From a virus, in the IMG/VR virus record IMGVR_UViG_3300033149_005438, positions 1-33,268 of that record: 33,268 nt of DNA, one strand, 5' to 3'. Shown here one piece after another: positions 1 through 8,402 of this stretch. The notes beneath the pieces were generated by a model. That model searched no databases. It was not told the DNA's origin and saw only the letters and a list, made by a program, of their open reading frames with translations. The first letter of the stretch is position 1. Each line of letters begins with the position of its first letter. Position numbers and translations under genes: made by a program.

Positions 1-23
1 AGAAATTCCGTAAGTTACACCAC

Positions 24-491
24 CTATTCGGTGCCTTCCAATGAGGATAAAGGGATAACCACTTCCTGTCCTGTGAAGGTTTTCAAATCGTACACTTTTG
101 CCTCAAGGAAACTTTCAAGCCAATCCTCTATTGGACCTATAGCTGCCTGGAGGATTTTCAAACTGTGTTTTGAAATGTGACTCATAAAATACTCTTTTGC
201 TATCTTCATCGCCTGTTTTGCTTCCTCTTTAGTCAGTTTTCCATCCTCTGACTTTTCCTTTATCTCGTTTACAAAAACCTGCTGAGTTGCCTTCACCGCC
301 TCAATTCCTACGGTTTGGGCTTCTGTGAGCGCATCACCTATTGCCTTTTTCAGGGTGTCGTTCTCTAGTTTGCTTATTTGCCTCCTCAAGTACATAACTC
401 CATAATTCAAAGCGGCAATAACCAGAGCAATAACGATAGGTAACAACGTCTCCACTATTTTTAGTCCTACCATTCCCCAATCAATCTCCAT
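24..491 (-). CDS. LLH-type phage holin
   Basis: This 155-residue protein has one strong N-terminal membrane segment (LKIVETLLPIVIALVIAAL) followed by a long charged helical region. That matches the LL-H/phi-LC3-like holin family (Pfam Phage_holin_6_1 type), which forms inner-membrane lesions that let the endolysin reach the cell wall. The start is the ATG at 491, because GAGAGGAGGTG lies just upstream. A longer frame to 536 has no better site and would run into the muramidase gene. It lies directly downstream of the GH108 muramidase, with its ribosome-binding site close to that gene's stop codon, the usual lysis-cassette layout. The holin call rests on topology, composition and context; family membership is likely but was not searched. 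Confidence 0.82.
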   Translation of the reverse strand: MEIDWGMVGLKIVETLLPIVIALVIAALNYGVMYLRRQISKLENDTLKKAIGDALTEAQTVGIEAVKATQQVFVNEIKEKSEDGKLTKEEAKQAMKIAKEYFMSHISKHSLKILQAAIGPIEDWLESFLEAKVYDLKTFTGQEVVIPLSSLEGTE

Positions 492-511
492 TTTGTGCAC
501 CTCCTCTCGAA

Positions 512-1024
512 TTAGGAATAAGCTCTCCTCATCCAACCTTTTTCAAACTTTGTCAGCGTCTGGTTGGACCGGACTAACTGCCTGTAATAGCATGCTGCCT
601 CAGCTCTGAGTGCTGCTATGAGGGCTTCTGGGTTAGCACGATTGGCGGCGCCTAACGTCTGAGGTCCTATAACTCCGTCAATGATAACGTGCTGGTATCC
701 AACTGCATGAAGCGCGCGTTGTAAAACTGCTATTCCATTTCGTGCGCCGACGTTAACGCATAGGTCCAGAACCTTCGCTGCGATCTGGTCGTCTTTAAGC
801 TGATAGATTCTGTACCTGCGCCACCAATCGCGGTAATAAATATCTTTTGCTCGTTCAAGCGTCAGATTGCGGATGTCTAAGTGAGGGTAAGCACGTTTTG
901 AAATTCCGTACTTAGTTTCACCACCCGGATCGGATGGGTCGCAAACATACCCACCTTCATGAATTAACACAATACCTATTAACTGCTCAAATCTGGCCCT
1001 GTCAGAACTCACCTCAGCGCACAC
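512..1024 (-). CDS. Endolysin, GH108-family N-acetylmuramidase
   Basis: This peptidoglycan hydrolase carries the GH108 signature EGGYVCDPSDPGGETKYGIS near its N-terminus. The Glu of EGGY (residue 23 from the chosen start) is the family's expected catalytic acid. The C-terminal half, including VIIDGVIGPQTL, matches the predicted peptidoglycan-binding domain that follows GH108 domains. About 170 residues is normal for the family. I chose the GTG at 1024 because GGGGGTGA lies seven bases upstream. Upstream in-frame ATGs at 1054 and 1045 have no visible ribosome-binding site. There is no signal peptide, so export through the adjacent holin is expected. It would cleave the N-acetylmuramic acid to N-acetylglucosamine bond of the host wall at lysis. 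Confidence 0.92.
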   Translation of the reverse strand: MCAEVSSDRARFEQLIGIVLIHEGGYVCDPSDPGGETKYGISKRAYPHLDIRNLTLERAKDIYYRDWWRRYRIYQLKDDQIAAKVLDLCVNVGARNGIAVLQRALHAVGYQHVIIDGVIGPQTLGAANRANPEALIAALRAEAACYYRQLVRSNQTLTKFEKGWMRRAYS

Positions 1025-1082
1025 ATTTTCACCCCCAAACGCCATGATAATCATTGAAGCATTAATAAGCGTATAAATTATA

Positions 1083-1289
1083 TCACCCCCGGACCAATAA
1101 ATTTATTAAGGCTGTGACTGTGCTACCGATGATTATTCCTGCACCTCCTCCTGTAAGAAGTATCCGAAACTGCATGACTTCGAGTTTCCGAATCCGCTCC
1201 TCTAGTCTGTCAAAACGACCGTTCATCTCAGCCTTAAAGCTGTCAAGGTCCTCCTTGAGCCATTCGATGCGTCCATTTACCTCGGTCAT
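1083..1289 (-). CDS. XhlA-like lysis-associated membrane protein
   Basis: This 68-residue protein has an amphipathic heptad-like region (RIEWLKEDLDSFKAEMNGRF, then RLEERIRKLE). A C-terminal membrane segment follows (LLTGGGAGIIIGSTVTALIN). That is the arrangement of the haemolysin XhlA family, which sits next to holins in Bacillus phages and helps lysis. The ATG at 1289 is preferred because AGGAG lies eight bases upstream. Earlier in-frame GTG (1298) and ATG (1295) codons are too close to that site. It lies immediately upstream of the muramidase gene and nearly abuts the stop of the preceding gene. The assignment is by architecture, since sequence conservation in this family is low. Confidence 0.72.
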   Translation of the reverse strand: MTEVNGRIEWLKEDLDSFKAEMNGRFDRLEERIRKLEVMQFRILLTGGGAGIIIGSTVTALINLLVRG

Positions 1290-1294
1290 AAGCA

Positions 1295-1540
1295 TCACTC
1301 CTGTCCGTTCAGAAATTCCTCAAACTGCTTCTTTCGCCACATGCGGAAGTACTCAAGTTCTGATTCAAGAACGCCAATAACTTGAAATTCGTTCATTCCA
1401 TAAAAACGAGGGTTCCCATCTGCGTAAAGAACGATGAAAGGCACTCCACGATCTTCAATTTCAATAGTCTTTTTTGATTTTTCTTCATTCTGTACCGTAG
1501 GTTGTTTTTCCATCCTGTTTTTACGTCTATTAAATAACAT
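1295..1540 (-). CDS. Hypothetical protein between tail fibre and lysis genes
   Basis: I do not recognise this 81-residue protein. It has a basic, hydrophilic N-terminus and then a compact region with alternating hydrophobic residues (VPFIVLYADGNPRFYGMNEF) that looks like a small alpha/beta fold. The start is the ATG at 1540, preceded by GAGGAGGTGTAAAAGG. Part of that ribosome-binding site is made of the last codons of the previous gene, so translation is probably coupled. Its place after the tail fibre gene suggests a tail-fibre assembly, XkdX-like or lysis-regulating role, but nothing in the sequence decides between these. Confidence 0.6.
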   Translation of the reverse strand: MLFNRRKNRMEKQPTVQNEEKSKKTIEIEDRGVPFIVLYADGNPRFYGMNEFQVIGVLESELEYFRMWRKKQFEEFLNGQE

Positions 1541-1544
1541 CCTT

Positions 1545-1781
1545 TTACACCTCCTCAACTGATGTATTATTAAGTTCTGTCAAAAGCTGTTCATATTTTC
1601 TGGCCTTTTCAAGTTCTGCATCCGCTAAACTTTGGTAATGCTGTGCATTTCTTTTGTGCGCTTCCATTCTGTTTTTAAGCGTTGTCTCATCAAACATGAC
1701 TTCCTGCCTCCGCTCCACTGTCTCAACAATTTCCATCTTTTCTCCTTTACGGTTTACATCAAAAGTTTTAAGCCGTTCCAT
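1545..1781 (-). CDS. Small coiled-coil protein of unknown function
   Basis: This 78-residue protein is almost entirely charged and helical, with heptad spacing through NRMEAHKRNAQHYQSLADAE and onward, so a coiled coil is likely. The ATG at 1781 has AAAGGAGG six bases upstream, which makes it a convincing gene despite its size. That ribosome-binding site overlaps the 3-prime end of the large tail hub/fibre gene, implying translational coupling. Genes here in Gram-positive phages often encode fibre chaperones or minor tail-tip parts. The coiled coil would fit, but the function is not shown. Confidence 0.6.
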   Translation of the reverse strand: MERLKTFDVNRKGEKMEIVETVERRQEVMFDETTLKNRMEAHKRNAQHYQSLADAELEKARKYEQLLTELNNTSVEEV

Positions 1782-1794
1782 TACAATCCTCCTT

Positions 1795-4476
1795 TTAAGC
1801 AGTAAGGTCTACTTTCACGATTAGCTGATAGTAAATTCTTCCCAACCTTGTAGTGTTGTCAAACTTAATGCGTTTCCAGCCTGTACCAGAGAACTTACTT
1901 GTAATATCCAACTCTTCACACAGGACATACGGTGTTGTACTGTCTGGCGCTGTGGCTAGTGCCTGCCCTGCATCATAACCTGCCCCATCATCACAATACA
2001 GTTTCACTCCATCTGGCGTAGTACCCAAAATAATTGACTGTGTCATGCTGTGTGAATGTGGAGGTATATCATGTGTATGGCTTATATTTATCACGTGCCC
2101 ATGCCCAATATTTACGATGTGTCGATGATCTTGCTGTATCGCGGTGTAAGGTATTGTATGTTTGTGACCTTGCCCGTCGTTTGGTTCAGTTAATTCATGT
2201 GCGTCTACGGTTATTCCTGTGGTATTAATATCAGCGCTCCCTGTTACTGTGTGGGAATGATAGCCGTCCCAGCTCGTATTCAAGGATACCTGACTAGTTG
2301 CACCTATAGTAGTTGTTATCGAGTGTTTATGCGGGTCAGTAGGCGATGCATCCTCTGTTGTACTGGGGGGCACATAATAATTATGTGAGTGTTCACTAAT
2401 TGAATGCCGGTGCGAACCCGTTCCTGAGGCAGTTGCATTCACAGAATGCGAGTGTCCTTCATCATTCACCGTATGTTCTAACGTTAAAGGTAATCCTGTT
2501 GTTGCATAGTCTGTTTCCTGGTCCGTATTGGGCCAATCATATGCATCGCGTTCAGATTCAATGAGGAATGGGTCTTCCGAGGCACCCCACACTTCAAAAG
2601 TTATTGCGTCATCAAGCGATGATTCGGAGGTAGTACCGCCACCACCTATACTGGTGGTTGCGTAACTACGGAAAGGTAGAGCTTTTGCTGTTAGTAATAC
2701 CTTCTCAATCCGAATTGTTTCACTGGGTATATAAAAATCCACTTCGATTGGATAGCCCGCGCCGATATAATCCGTGTCATTGTAAGGTAAAACATTTCTA
2801 ATTTCCGCGTATTTATCCGCAGTAATTGTGGCAGCTGCTATTTTGCCAGCTGTAACCGAGTCCGCGGCAAGATTTTCGGCTGTGATAGTTTTGCTTGCTA
2901 TCTTCACACCAGTAACAGCCCCAGCCTGCAATTTCGGTGTGGAGATTGCATCGTCGCTAATCTGTGTTTCCGTTATCTCCCCATCTAAATCCGCCGTTGG
3001 TACTTCTGCTGTCCAGGCAGTCCCCGTAGAACGGTACAGCTTATTTTCGCTTGTGAGGAATACAACGGCACCTTGCGGATAATCTGAATTGGGCAGGGAC
3101 GGCAGTGAATCTACAATTTGTACAGGTCTTAGCCTATCAGAAAACTTTCCCAGTTCAATCGCCTGTTCCTGTATTCGATCAGCATCAATAGCATCGTGCG
3201 ATATTTCACCCGTTTCGACAGGTTTCTTTGCGCCCGGCCGAGTTTCCTTCTTTAGCCACAGTTTGTGGGCACCTATCACACGGCCGGCACCAACGGCATA
3301 GGTACGCGCCTTGTTCTTGCTGATTACATGCTCAACGCTAACAATCCCATACAGTTGTGGGTCAGTAGATATATTCGGATTAATGATTTGCACTGTGTTG
3401 AAAATGTCTAGACCTGGCAGTAATGGCATATCAAGCCGGACTGTTCCAGGTAAGTCCTTCAAGTCCTGCAAAGCTGTATATCCAAAGTCAAGAGCTTCCT
3501 GCTGTGTATCTATCAGGGAGGTGTCAGCCTCTTCAAATTGGCAGTCCCTTCGCCCGTAACTATCAATCGACGTTTGGTCTAGCAAGTATGTGGGATAGTC
3601 GTCCGGCTTAAGTGTAACGCGTTCCCCTGTGGCTGCGTCTCTATACGTGACAGTTATTGCGTTCCGGACGTCCCGGTCAGTTATGTCCAGCTCCTCAGCA
3701 TAAATGTCATCAGTATTTGCCAGGTCGTAGTCTGCCGTGGCTTTTTCTCTGTCAGGCTCAATTAATGTAAGTCTGAACTGTTCAGTACCGGAGTCCCAAA
3801 GGTAACCTAGATACCACCCTATCTGCATAGCCACCTTTTGAACGGCATCCCAGGCCGATACATATTCAACATCGTACGAGGTAATGTTGAACCCAGGACT
3901 TACAGGGCAGTATAGCGGTATCGTACCGGCACCGAAATTGTCATCCAATATCTGTTGTATGACAGTCTCTGCCGGCACACCCTCAGCAGAGCCGTAGCTT
4001 GCAGGAGTAATAATATATTTGTCCATTAATTTTTTGGCCAGGTCCCGACAACTACACACAACCCTAGACTGCCCTTTATTTCGGACAGGTCGAATTACAT
4101 CGCCCAGGTAACCGTGAAATAACGTTACCCAGTCACCGCTAGTAGGTGATGCCCCCGGACTTGTAACAGCTACCTGAAAGCGCACTTCACGATTCGGCCA
4201 GAGTAGCGGAGAATACTGGCCACCAAACTGATTCCACGTGCTGTCCTGTACCTGGGGAGAAAACGACGCCGCTGTTTCGTTCAGTAGTGCAAACTCCATT
4301 CTCCGTACACGTGAATCGACACCGGATGATCCGGTGCCGACCTGCCTAACGTTTCCTGTGCTTACTCTTACGCCTCCGACAAGCCATTTTGTTACGTCTA
4401 CCCAAGTAGTGTTATCGGGACGCAAAATCTCGAGTTTGCTATGTATCTGTCTATTACGAGGAATGAGCACACTCAC
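1795..4476 (-). CDS. Tail hub/tail-tip protein fused to a histidine-rich fibre
   Basis: This 893-residue protein appears to be a fusion. Residues 1 to about 410 look like a phage tail hub (Tal or gp27-like): strand-rich, with a WVTLFHGYLGDV segment and a C-terminal part ending in VEHVISKNKARTYAVGAG. Residues about 425-560 are a low-complexity trimeric-fibre region with repeated ITAENLAADSVTAGKI-type motifs. Residues 672-812 carry ten HxH motifs, and a small C-terminal domain follows. The start is a GTG at 4476 with GGGGTGA upstream, four bases after the stop of the LamG gene. In siphoviruses the hub sits at the tail tip and often carries receptor-binding or wall-degrading modules. No catalytic hydrolase motif was seen. 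The hub call comes from order and length; the fibre call is clear from the sequence. Confidence 0.75.
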   Translation of the reverse strand: MSVLIPRNRQIHSKLEILRPDNTTWVDVTKWLVGGVRVSTGNVRQVGTGSSGVDSRVRRMEFALLNETAASFSPQVQDSTWNQFGGQYSPLLWPNREVRFQVAVTSPGASPTSGDWVTLFHGYLGDVIRPVRNKGQSRVVCSCRDLAKKLMDKYIITPASYGSAEGVPAETVIQQILDDNFGAGTIPLYCPVSPGFNITSYDVEYVSAWDAVQKVAMQIGWYLGYLWDSGTEQFRLTLIEPDREKATADYDLANTDDIYAEELDITDRDVRNAITVTYRDAATGERVTLKPDDYPTYLLDQTSIDSYGRRDCQFEEADTSLIDTQQEALDFGYTALQDLKDLPGTVRLDMPLLPGLDIFNTVQIINPNISTDPQLYGIVSVEHVISKNKARTYAVGAGRVIGAHKLWLKKETRPGAKKPVETGEISHDAIDADRIQEQAIELGKFSDRLRPVQIVDSLPSLPNSDYPQGAVVFLTSENKLYRSTGTAWTAEVPTADLDGEITETQISDDAISTPKLQAGAVTGVKIASKTITAENLAADSVTAGKIAAATITADKYAEIRNVLPYNDTDYIGAGYPIEVDFYIPSETIRIEKVLLTAKALPFRSYATTSIGGGGTTSESSLDDAITFEVWGASEDPFLIESERDAYDWPNTDQETDYATTGLPLTLEHTVNDEGHSHSVNATASGTGSHRHSISEHSHNYYVPPSTTEDASPTDPHKHSITTTIGATSQVSLNTSWDGYHSHTVTGSADINTTGITVDAHELTEPNDGQGHKHTIPYTAIQQDHRHIVNIGHGHVINISHTHDIPPHSHSMTQSIILGTTPDGVKLYCDDGAGYDAGQALATAPDSTTPYVLCEELDITSKFSGTGWKRIKFDNTTRLGRIYYQLIVKVDLTA
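2050..2454 (-). repeat. Ten HxH metal-binding motifs in the tail fibre
   Basis: Within the hub/fibre gene, HxH tripeptides start at residues 675, 689, 696, 716, 740, 771, 784, 792, 800 and 807. They are separated by short strand-like stretches rich in Thr, Ser and Ile. In known trimeric phage fibres and spikes (T4 gp37 tip, P2-type spike), HxH histidines from three chains coordinate iron on the fibre axis. Ten in one segment would give a metal ladder. Metal binding here is inferred from the motif. Confidence 0.8.
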
Positions 4477-4480
4477 TCAA

Positions 4481-7400
4481 TCACCCCATTTCTTGCTCCT
4501 TCACAACCAGTCGCAGGGTTTGTCCTTTGTTCTCCCAGCCTGCTTTTGCACCAAACTGTACCCTTGTTGCGCTTGGCGGGTCGATATAAGCCTTAACCGT
4601 GTTAGATTCATCGCCAAATTCATCGAGCCAAAAATCTTCGGCGGCATACAGAATACTTTTAAGATAGTCCTGTATTGCCTGCGCCTCTTTCTGCGTGAGA
4701 TAGCGCAGTTCCAGTTCCCAGCGTCTCAGCATCGCTGTGACATCTCGTCTCCGGACGCCACCATCTGTTACATCCTCATCAGCATAAAGTTCTGGCGTCA
4801 GTTCTTCTGCATGATGCACTGGGAGTTCCATAATCCCGAATTTAGCTATGTAACTGCGTGTATAGTGCAAATTGATCTCTTCATCAGACGGCTGATGATC
4901 CCACGTTTCAAGATAATCAAAGCGGGCGTTAGCCCATTCTCTATCCTCCAGTCTGTGAACACCTACATGAATTGTACTCGGTAACGTCCATGTTCCGCTT
5001 ACTGCTGTGTCAACAACAGAAGTTCCATCGCGATAAATTCTGAATAGCCCTGTGTTAAGATTCCATGTAATAGCAATGTAATACCATGTTTTGGGTATCC
5101 ATTCAAGAATACTGCTGTTCCCTGAATAATCTACTCCGTTTATAGAAAAAGTCCAAGAAATTCTGCCCCCCATAATTTTAACATAGAGCACATCGTTATA
5201 ATCCCTAAATGCCTCAATAATGCACCTATCATCAGCCAAGTTTTCATCCTCCAGATACATCCAAAGCCCTATACCCCCAGCTTCAGCTTTGAGTATATTT
5301 GCCGTAGGTATCTCCAGTGCATCCCCATAACTCACCTGCAACGCCTGATCCCATTTGCCGTCAACGTAGCTGTTAGCCTCCGTTGCAGGGGTAGCGGTTG
5401 CATCTATGGAGGAGAGGGGGATAACGGAAATATCATCAACATAAAATTCGGCATTGCTATCACCACGAATATAAAGATCGCCTAAATATGCATAGTTTGT
5501 CACTAAGGCGTATGTATTCCATGTTCCTCCATTTTCCGCTGCAGTAATCACTCTTGAATATTCTGTACTATTGCCCTCACGTATAGTTACAGTTCCTGAA
5601 ATTATTTTTAGTTTAGCAATCACAAGATTATATCCAGCGGGTAGCGGGTTATCTTGTATAATTCCTCCGGCGTTACATTGCACATATTGACTTGATGAAC
5701 CACTATAAGCATCCGTAGATTTAGTAACCGCGGAAACCGCCCCAGCAGTTTTCCACCCATTCGCACACCCAGCCAGCTGCTGTATCTCGCTGGCGCTCAG
5801 GGCGCGTTTGATAATGTGGATTTCGTCAATCTTGCCTGCGAAGCAATCATCCCCATCTAATACACCTATTTTGAAATCTGCAGATACACTTAAAGACCCA
5901 GTAATGTAGGAAATATCATGTGGAGACCCAAAAGCTTGCCCATTAATATAAAATTGCAAGGTGTTGTTACTACGATCTAATACAACTCCCAAGTGAGAAT
6001 ATTCACCATCTGTTACATATCCATTAAGAGAGGGACTCTCATAAAACGTATTATGACCGTTATCATCACCAAGAGTCATACGCAATTTATTAGTATTACT
6101 AATATAGAATATATATCCTCGGCCACCAAGCCTTTTACTCACCAACCTTCTAGTGCTATCACTAATCCAGTTATCCGCCGCAACCCTAGCAGTAATAGTA
6201 AAACTATCCGTCCCCATATCCAGTCCAACCTGCGCTGCATCGCTAATGTATGCATATTGATCCACGCCGTTAAGCTGGAGGGCTGTGTTAAACGGCTCAT
6301 TGTACCCTGTCGTGTATGTAGGACTACCTGCTAGGGTTAGGGTATTGCCGTTACCCGATTCGTCTGTAGTATCTTCGTTAAACCGCCAGTGCCCCACAGT
6401 CTCTGGAAAGTTAGGCTCGTTGAAGTACTCGAAGCCGCCGTTTGAGACCTTGTTGGGAACAAGAGACACTCGGTCGAAGTAGGCTATATCTCCAGCATAT
6501 CTAGAAATTAACCGTATGGCAATCTCAGTACACCCTTTAGGGACTACGAATGACGTACTGTATTTCTCCCACTCTATGTTACTCTGGTAGCCGTTTGAAC
6601 GAATATATTGGCCATGAGTAACATCTTGAATTCTAATCCCTGTTTCTACTCCAACTTCCCCACTTTTATACCAAACAGTTAACGTATAGCTTTCACCTTC
6701 AGATACAGCAAAACCCTTTGTAGCATATCCGTTTCCTGTTGTGGCTTCTACAGCAAGGCACTGTGTGTCAAATAATTGATTGCTAGTATCTTTGCTCAAA
6801 TTAGCGCCAACACCAGTCCAATAGCCAACTCCTGCATCTTCCATGTGACCATCCTGTATTAGGTTATCTGTACTCCACACACTACTAGCACTACTGCCGA
6901 GACCGCTGTTGAGACCATCTACCAGTTTACCACTACCGTCAAGTTTGAAGTAGGCTTTGAGATTCTCGGTTGCTACCACGTCCGCTGTATTGCCTACTCC
7001 TGCGTTGTAAATTTTGGCTACGTCTTCGTCGGAGAGGACTTCGTCCCAGATGCAGAAGTCGTCTATTAAAGAATTTATCGAATAACGTCTAATTTGGTCT
7101 GTTCCAAGATAAATAGTAGTGCTAGGTTCAAACGCTAACCAATTATCAACACCACTTTCGACGTTATTGTAGCTGATATTTGCATTAGTACCATCCACCA
7201 TCATGTCCAACAGTTTAGTGCCTGTAACTGGTGCGTGGTTATTATAACGCACAAGTATATGATGCCAAGTATTAGCGTTCCAACTTGATATGTTAACATA
7301 TACAAATCTGCTCACACCACCAACTCTAAATGTAGCATACAGGATACTATTTTCAGCCTTATAAATTGAAAACCATTCATCTCCGCCACTTTTTGCGTTA

Positions 7401-8179
7401 TACAGTAACCTATAATAATTTCCATCATCCCCATCCCAGAACGGCTTAATCCAGAAGCTAATCGTCCCCTGCGCCGTGTTGAAATGCTCATAGTTGCACG
7501 TCCAGCTTGTACCGCCTAAGTGCCAGGGGGTGAGAGGGCCTTGTTCGATTTGTAAACCGTCAATGTAAAAAGTGACTGCCTGAGGATTGTTTTCCGCTGT
7601 TCTTATTATAAGCTCTGTATACGCTGTACCTGAGGGAGCTACACCCGTAACATCTATACGTTGCCAGTCGCTTGTTACAGTAATAGGCTTTACAGCCTGA
7701 CTTATATAAGCGCCTAATAAATCATAGAATTGCAACAAGACAAGAAGTTCACCAGCACCTTTTATATACACACTCCCTGTATAAGTTTCCCCTTCAGATG
7801 CGACAACATAAGGGTCTATAGATACACCTTCTCTATGAACTTCCCCCGGTGTTTCAACCTGTAAACTAGCATTCCCAAATTTCGCTTCAGAAGTAGTTCT
7901 CGTCAATGTCGCTCCAAGAAGACTTTTAAATCCGCTCGTATCTGTTTCTATACTACTCTGATTCTCAGTAAGCAGATTCAGCCTACCACCAATAGGATTA
8001 CCCCTGTCAAAGGTAAACGTATCCCCTACTGTGCTGCCACCCTTGCCTATGATAGGCAGGGCTTCGTTGAGTTTGCCTGCTGTGTATGCCATGCCGGGAG
8101 TAAAGGTGGGACTTACAGTAGCCCCACCGGGTCTTTTGCCTGTTAAACTTCCGTCGAATTTGAACTCAGCAGTTTCCAC
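4481..8179 (-). CDS. Giant LamG/carbohydrate-binding tail protein
   Basis: This 1232-residue protein alternates two kinds of beta-sandwich module. CBM4/9-like jelly rolls lie at about residues 67-215, 438-575 and 806-922. LamG/concanavalin-like domains lie at about 230-395, 595-800 and 930-1107. The LamG modules carry typical markers such as TISFWIKPF and KIDEIHIIKRALSASEI. The last 120 residues (WELELRYLTQKEAQAIQDYL and onward) are different and resemble the C-terminal part of phage distal-tail proteins. It sits between tape measure and hub, where Dit normally lies, so it may be an evolved Dit that displays glycan-binding modules. The start is a GTG at 8179, 12 bases after the previous stop, with a weak GGTGAT upstream. 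Host-wall polysaccharide binding is inferred from the folds. Confidence 0.78.
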   Translation of the reverse strand: METAEFKFDGSLTGKRPGGATVSPTFTPGMAYTAGKLNEALPIIGKGGSTVGDTFTFDRGNPIGGRLNLLTENQSSIETDTSGFKSLLGATLTRTTSEAKFGNASLQVETPGEVHREGVSIDPYVVASEGETYTGSVYIKGAGELLVLLQFYDLLGAYISQAVKPITVTSDWQRIDVTGVAPSGTAYTELIIRTAENNPQAVTFYIDGLQIEQGPLTPWHLGGTSWTCNYEHFNTAQGTISFWIKPFWDGDDGNYYRLLYNAKSGGDEWFSIYKAENSILYATFRVGGVSRFVYVNISSWNANTWHHILVRYNNHAPVTGTKLLDMMVDGTNANISYNNVESGVDNWLAFEPSTTIYLGTDQIRRYSINSLIDDFCIWDEVLSDEDVAKIYNAGVGNTADVVATENLKAYFKLDGSGKLVDGLNSGLGSSASSVWSTDNLIQDGHMEDAGVGYWTGVGANLSKDTSNQLFDTQCLAVEATTGNGYATKGFAVSEGESYTLTVWYKSGEVGVETGIRIQDVTHGQYIRSNGYQSNIEWEKYSTSFVVPKGCTEIAIRLISRYAGDIAYFDRVSLVPNKVSNGGFEYFNEPNFPETVGHWRFNEDTTDESGNGNTLTLAGSPTYTTGYNEPFNTALQLNGVDQYAYISDAAQVGLDMGTDSFTITARVAADNWISDSTRRLVSKRLGGRGYIFYISNTNKLRMTLGDDNGHNTFYESPSLNGYVTDGEYSHLGVVLDRSNNTLQFYINGQAFGSPHDISYITGSLSVSADFKIGVLDGDDCFAGKIDEIHIIKRALSASEIQQLAGCANGWKTAGAVSAVTKSTDAYSGSSSQYVQCNAGGIIQDNPLPAGYNLVIAKLKIISGTVTIREGNSTEYSRVITAAENGGTWNTYALVTNYAYLGDLYIRGDSNAEFYVDDISVIPLSSIDATATPATEANSYVDGKWDQALQVSYGDALEIPTANILKAEAGGIGLWMYLEDENLADDRCIIEAFRDYNDVLYVKIMGGRISWTFSINGVDYSGNSSILEWIPKTWYYIAITWNLNTGLFRIYRDGTSVVDTAVSGTWTLPSTIHVGVHRLEDREWANARFDYLETWDHQPSDEEINLHYTRSYIAKFGIMELPVHHAEELTPELYADEDVTDGGVRRRDVTAMLRRWELELRYLTQKEAQAIQDYLKSILYAAEDFWLDEFGDESNTVKAYIDPPSATRVQFGAKAGWENKGQTLRLVVKEQEMG

Positions 8180-8193
8180 CTACTATCACCGTC

Positions 8194-8391
8194 CTAAGCT
8201 GTAGCCGTATCCTCTACCACAACTTCCAGGCTCTTTAGCCCGTCAACTCTTGCCTGAAGCTCTGCCTTCTTGTCTTCCAGTGCCTGAATAGCATACATGT
8301 TTGTCGTGTCAATCGAACTAATTGCAGCGTTAACCTCACTGATTCTCTTCTCCAGCATTTGAATCTCACTCAAGACTTCTCTGACTAACAT
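8194..8391 (-). CDS. Small coiled-coil protein after tape measure
   Basis: This 65-residue protein has clear heptad character (REVLSEIQMLEKRISEVNAA, then ALEDKKAELQARVDGLKSLE) with a short break in the middle, suggesting a helical hairpin. TAGGAGG lies seven bases before the ATG at 8391. It lies between the tape measure and the putative distal-tail gene, ten bases after the tape-measure stop. A minor tail or assembly role is possible, but I do not recognise the family. Confidence 0.6.
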   Translation of the reverse strand: MLVREVLSEIQMLEKRISEVNAAISSIDTTNMYAIQALEDKKAELQARVDGLKSLEVVVEDTATA

Positions 8392-8402
8392 ATTATCGCC
8401 TC

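Noticed and set aside
4238-4984. A 248-codon plus-strand open frame
   Set aside because: It lies opposite the ends of two well-supported tail genes and has no domain signal. It is treated as a shadow.
1795-8179. A diversity-generating retroelement acting on the tail genes
   Set aside because: No reverse transcriptase gene or template repeat is present in the window, and no adenine-biased variable repeat pair was seen.
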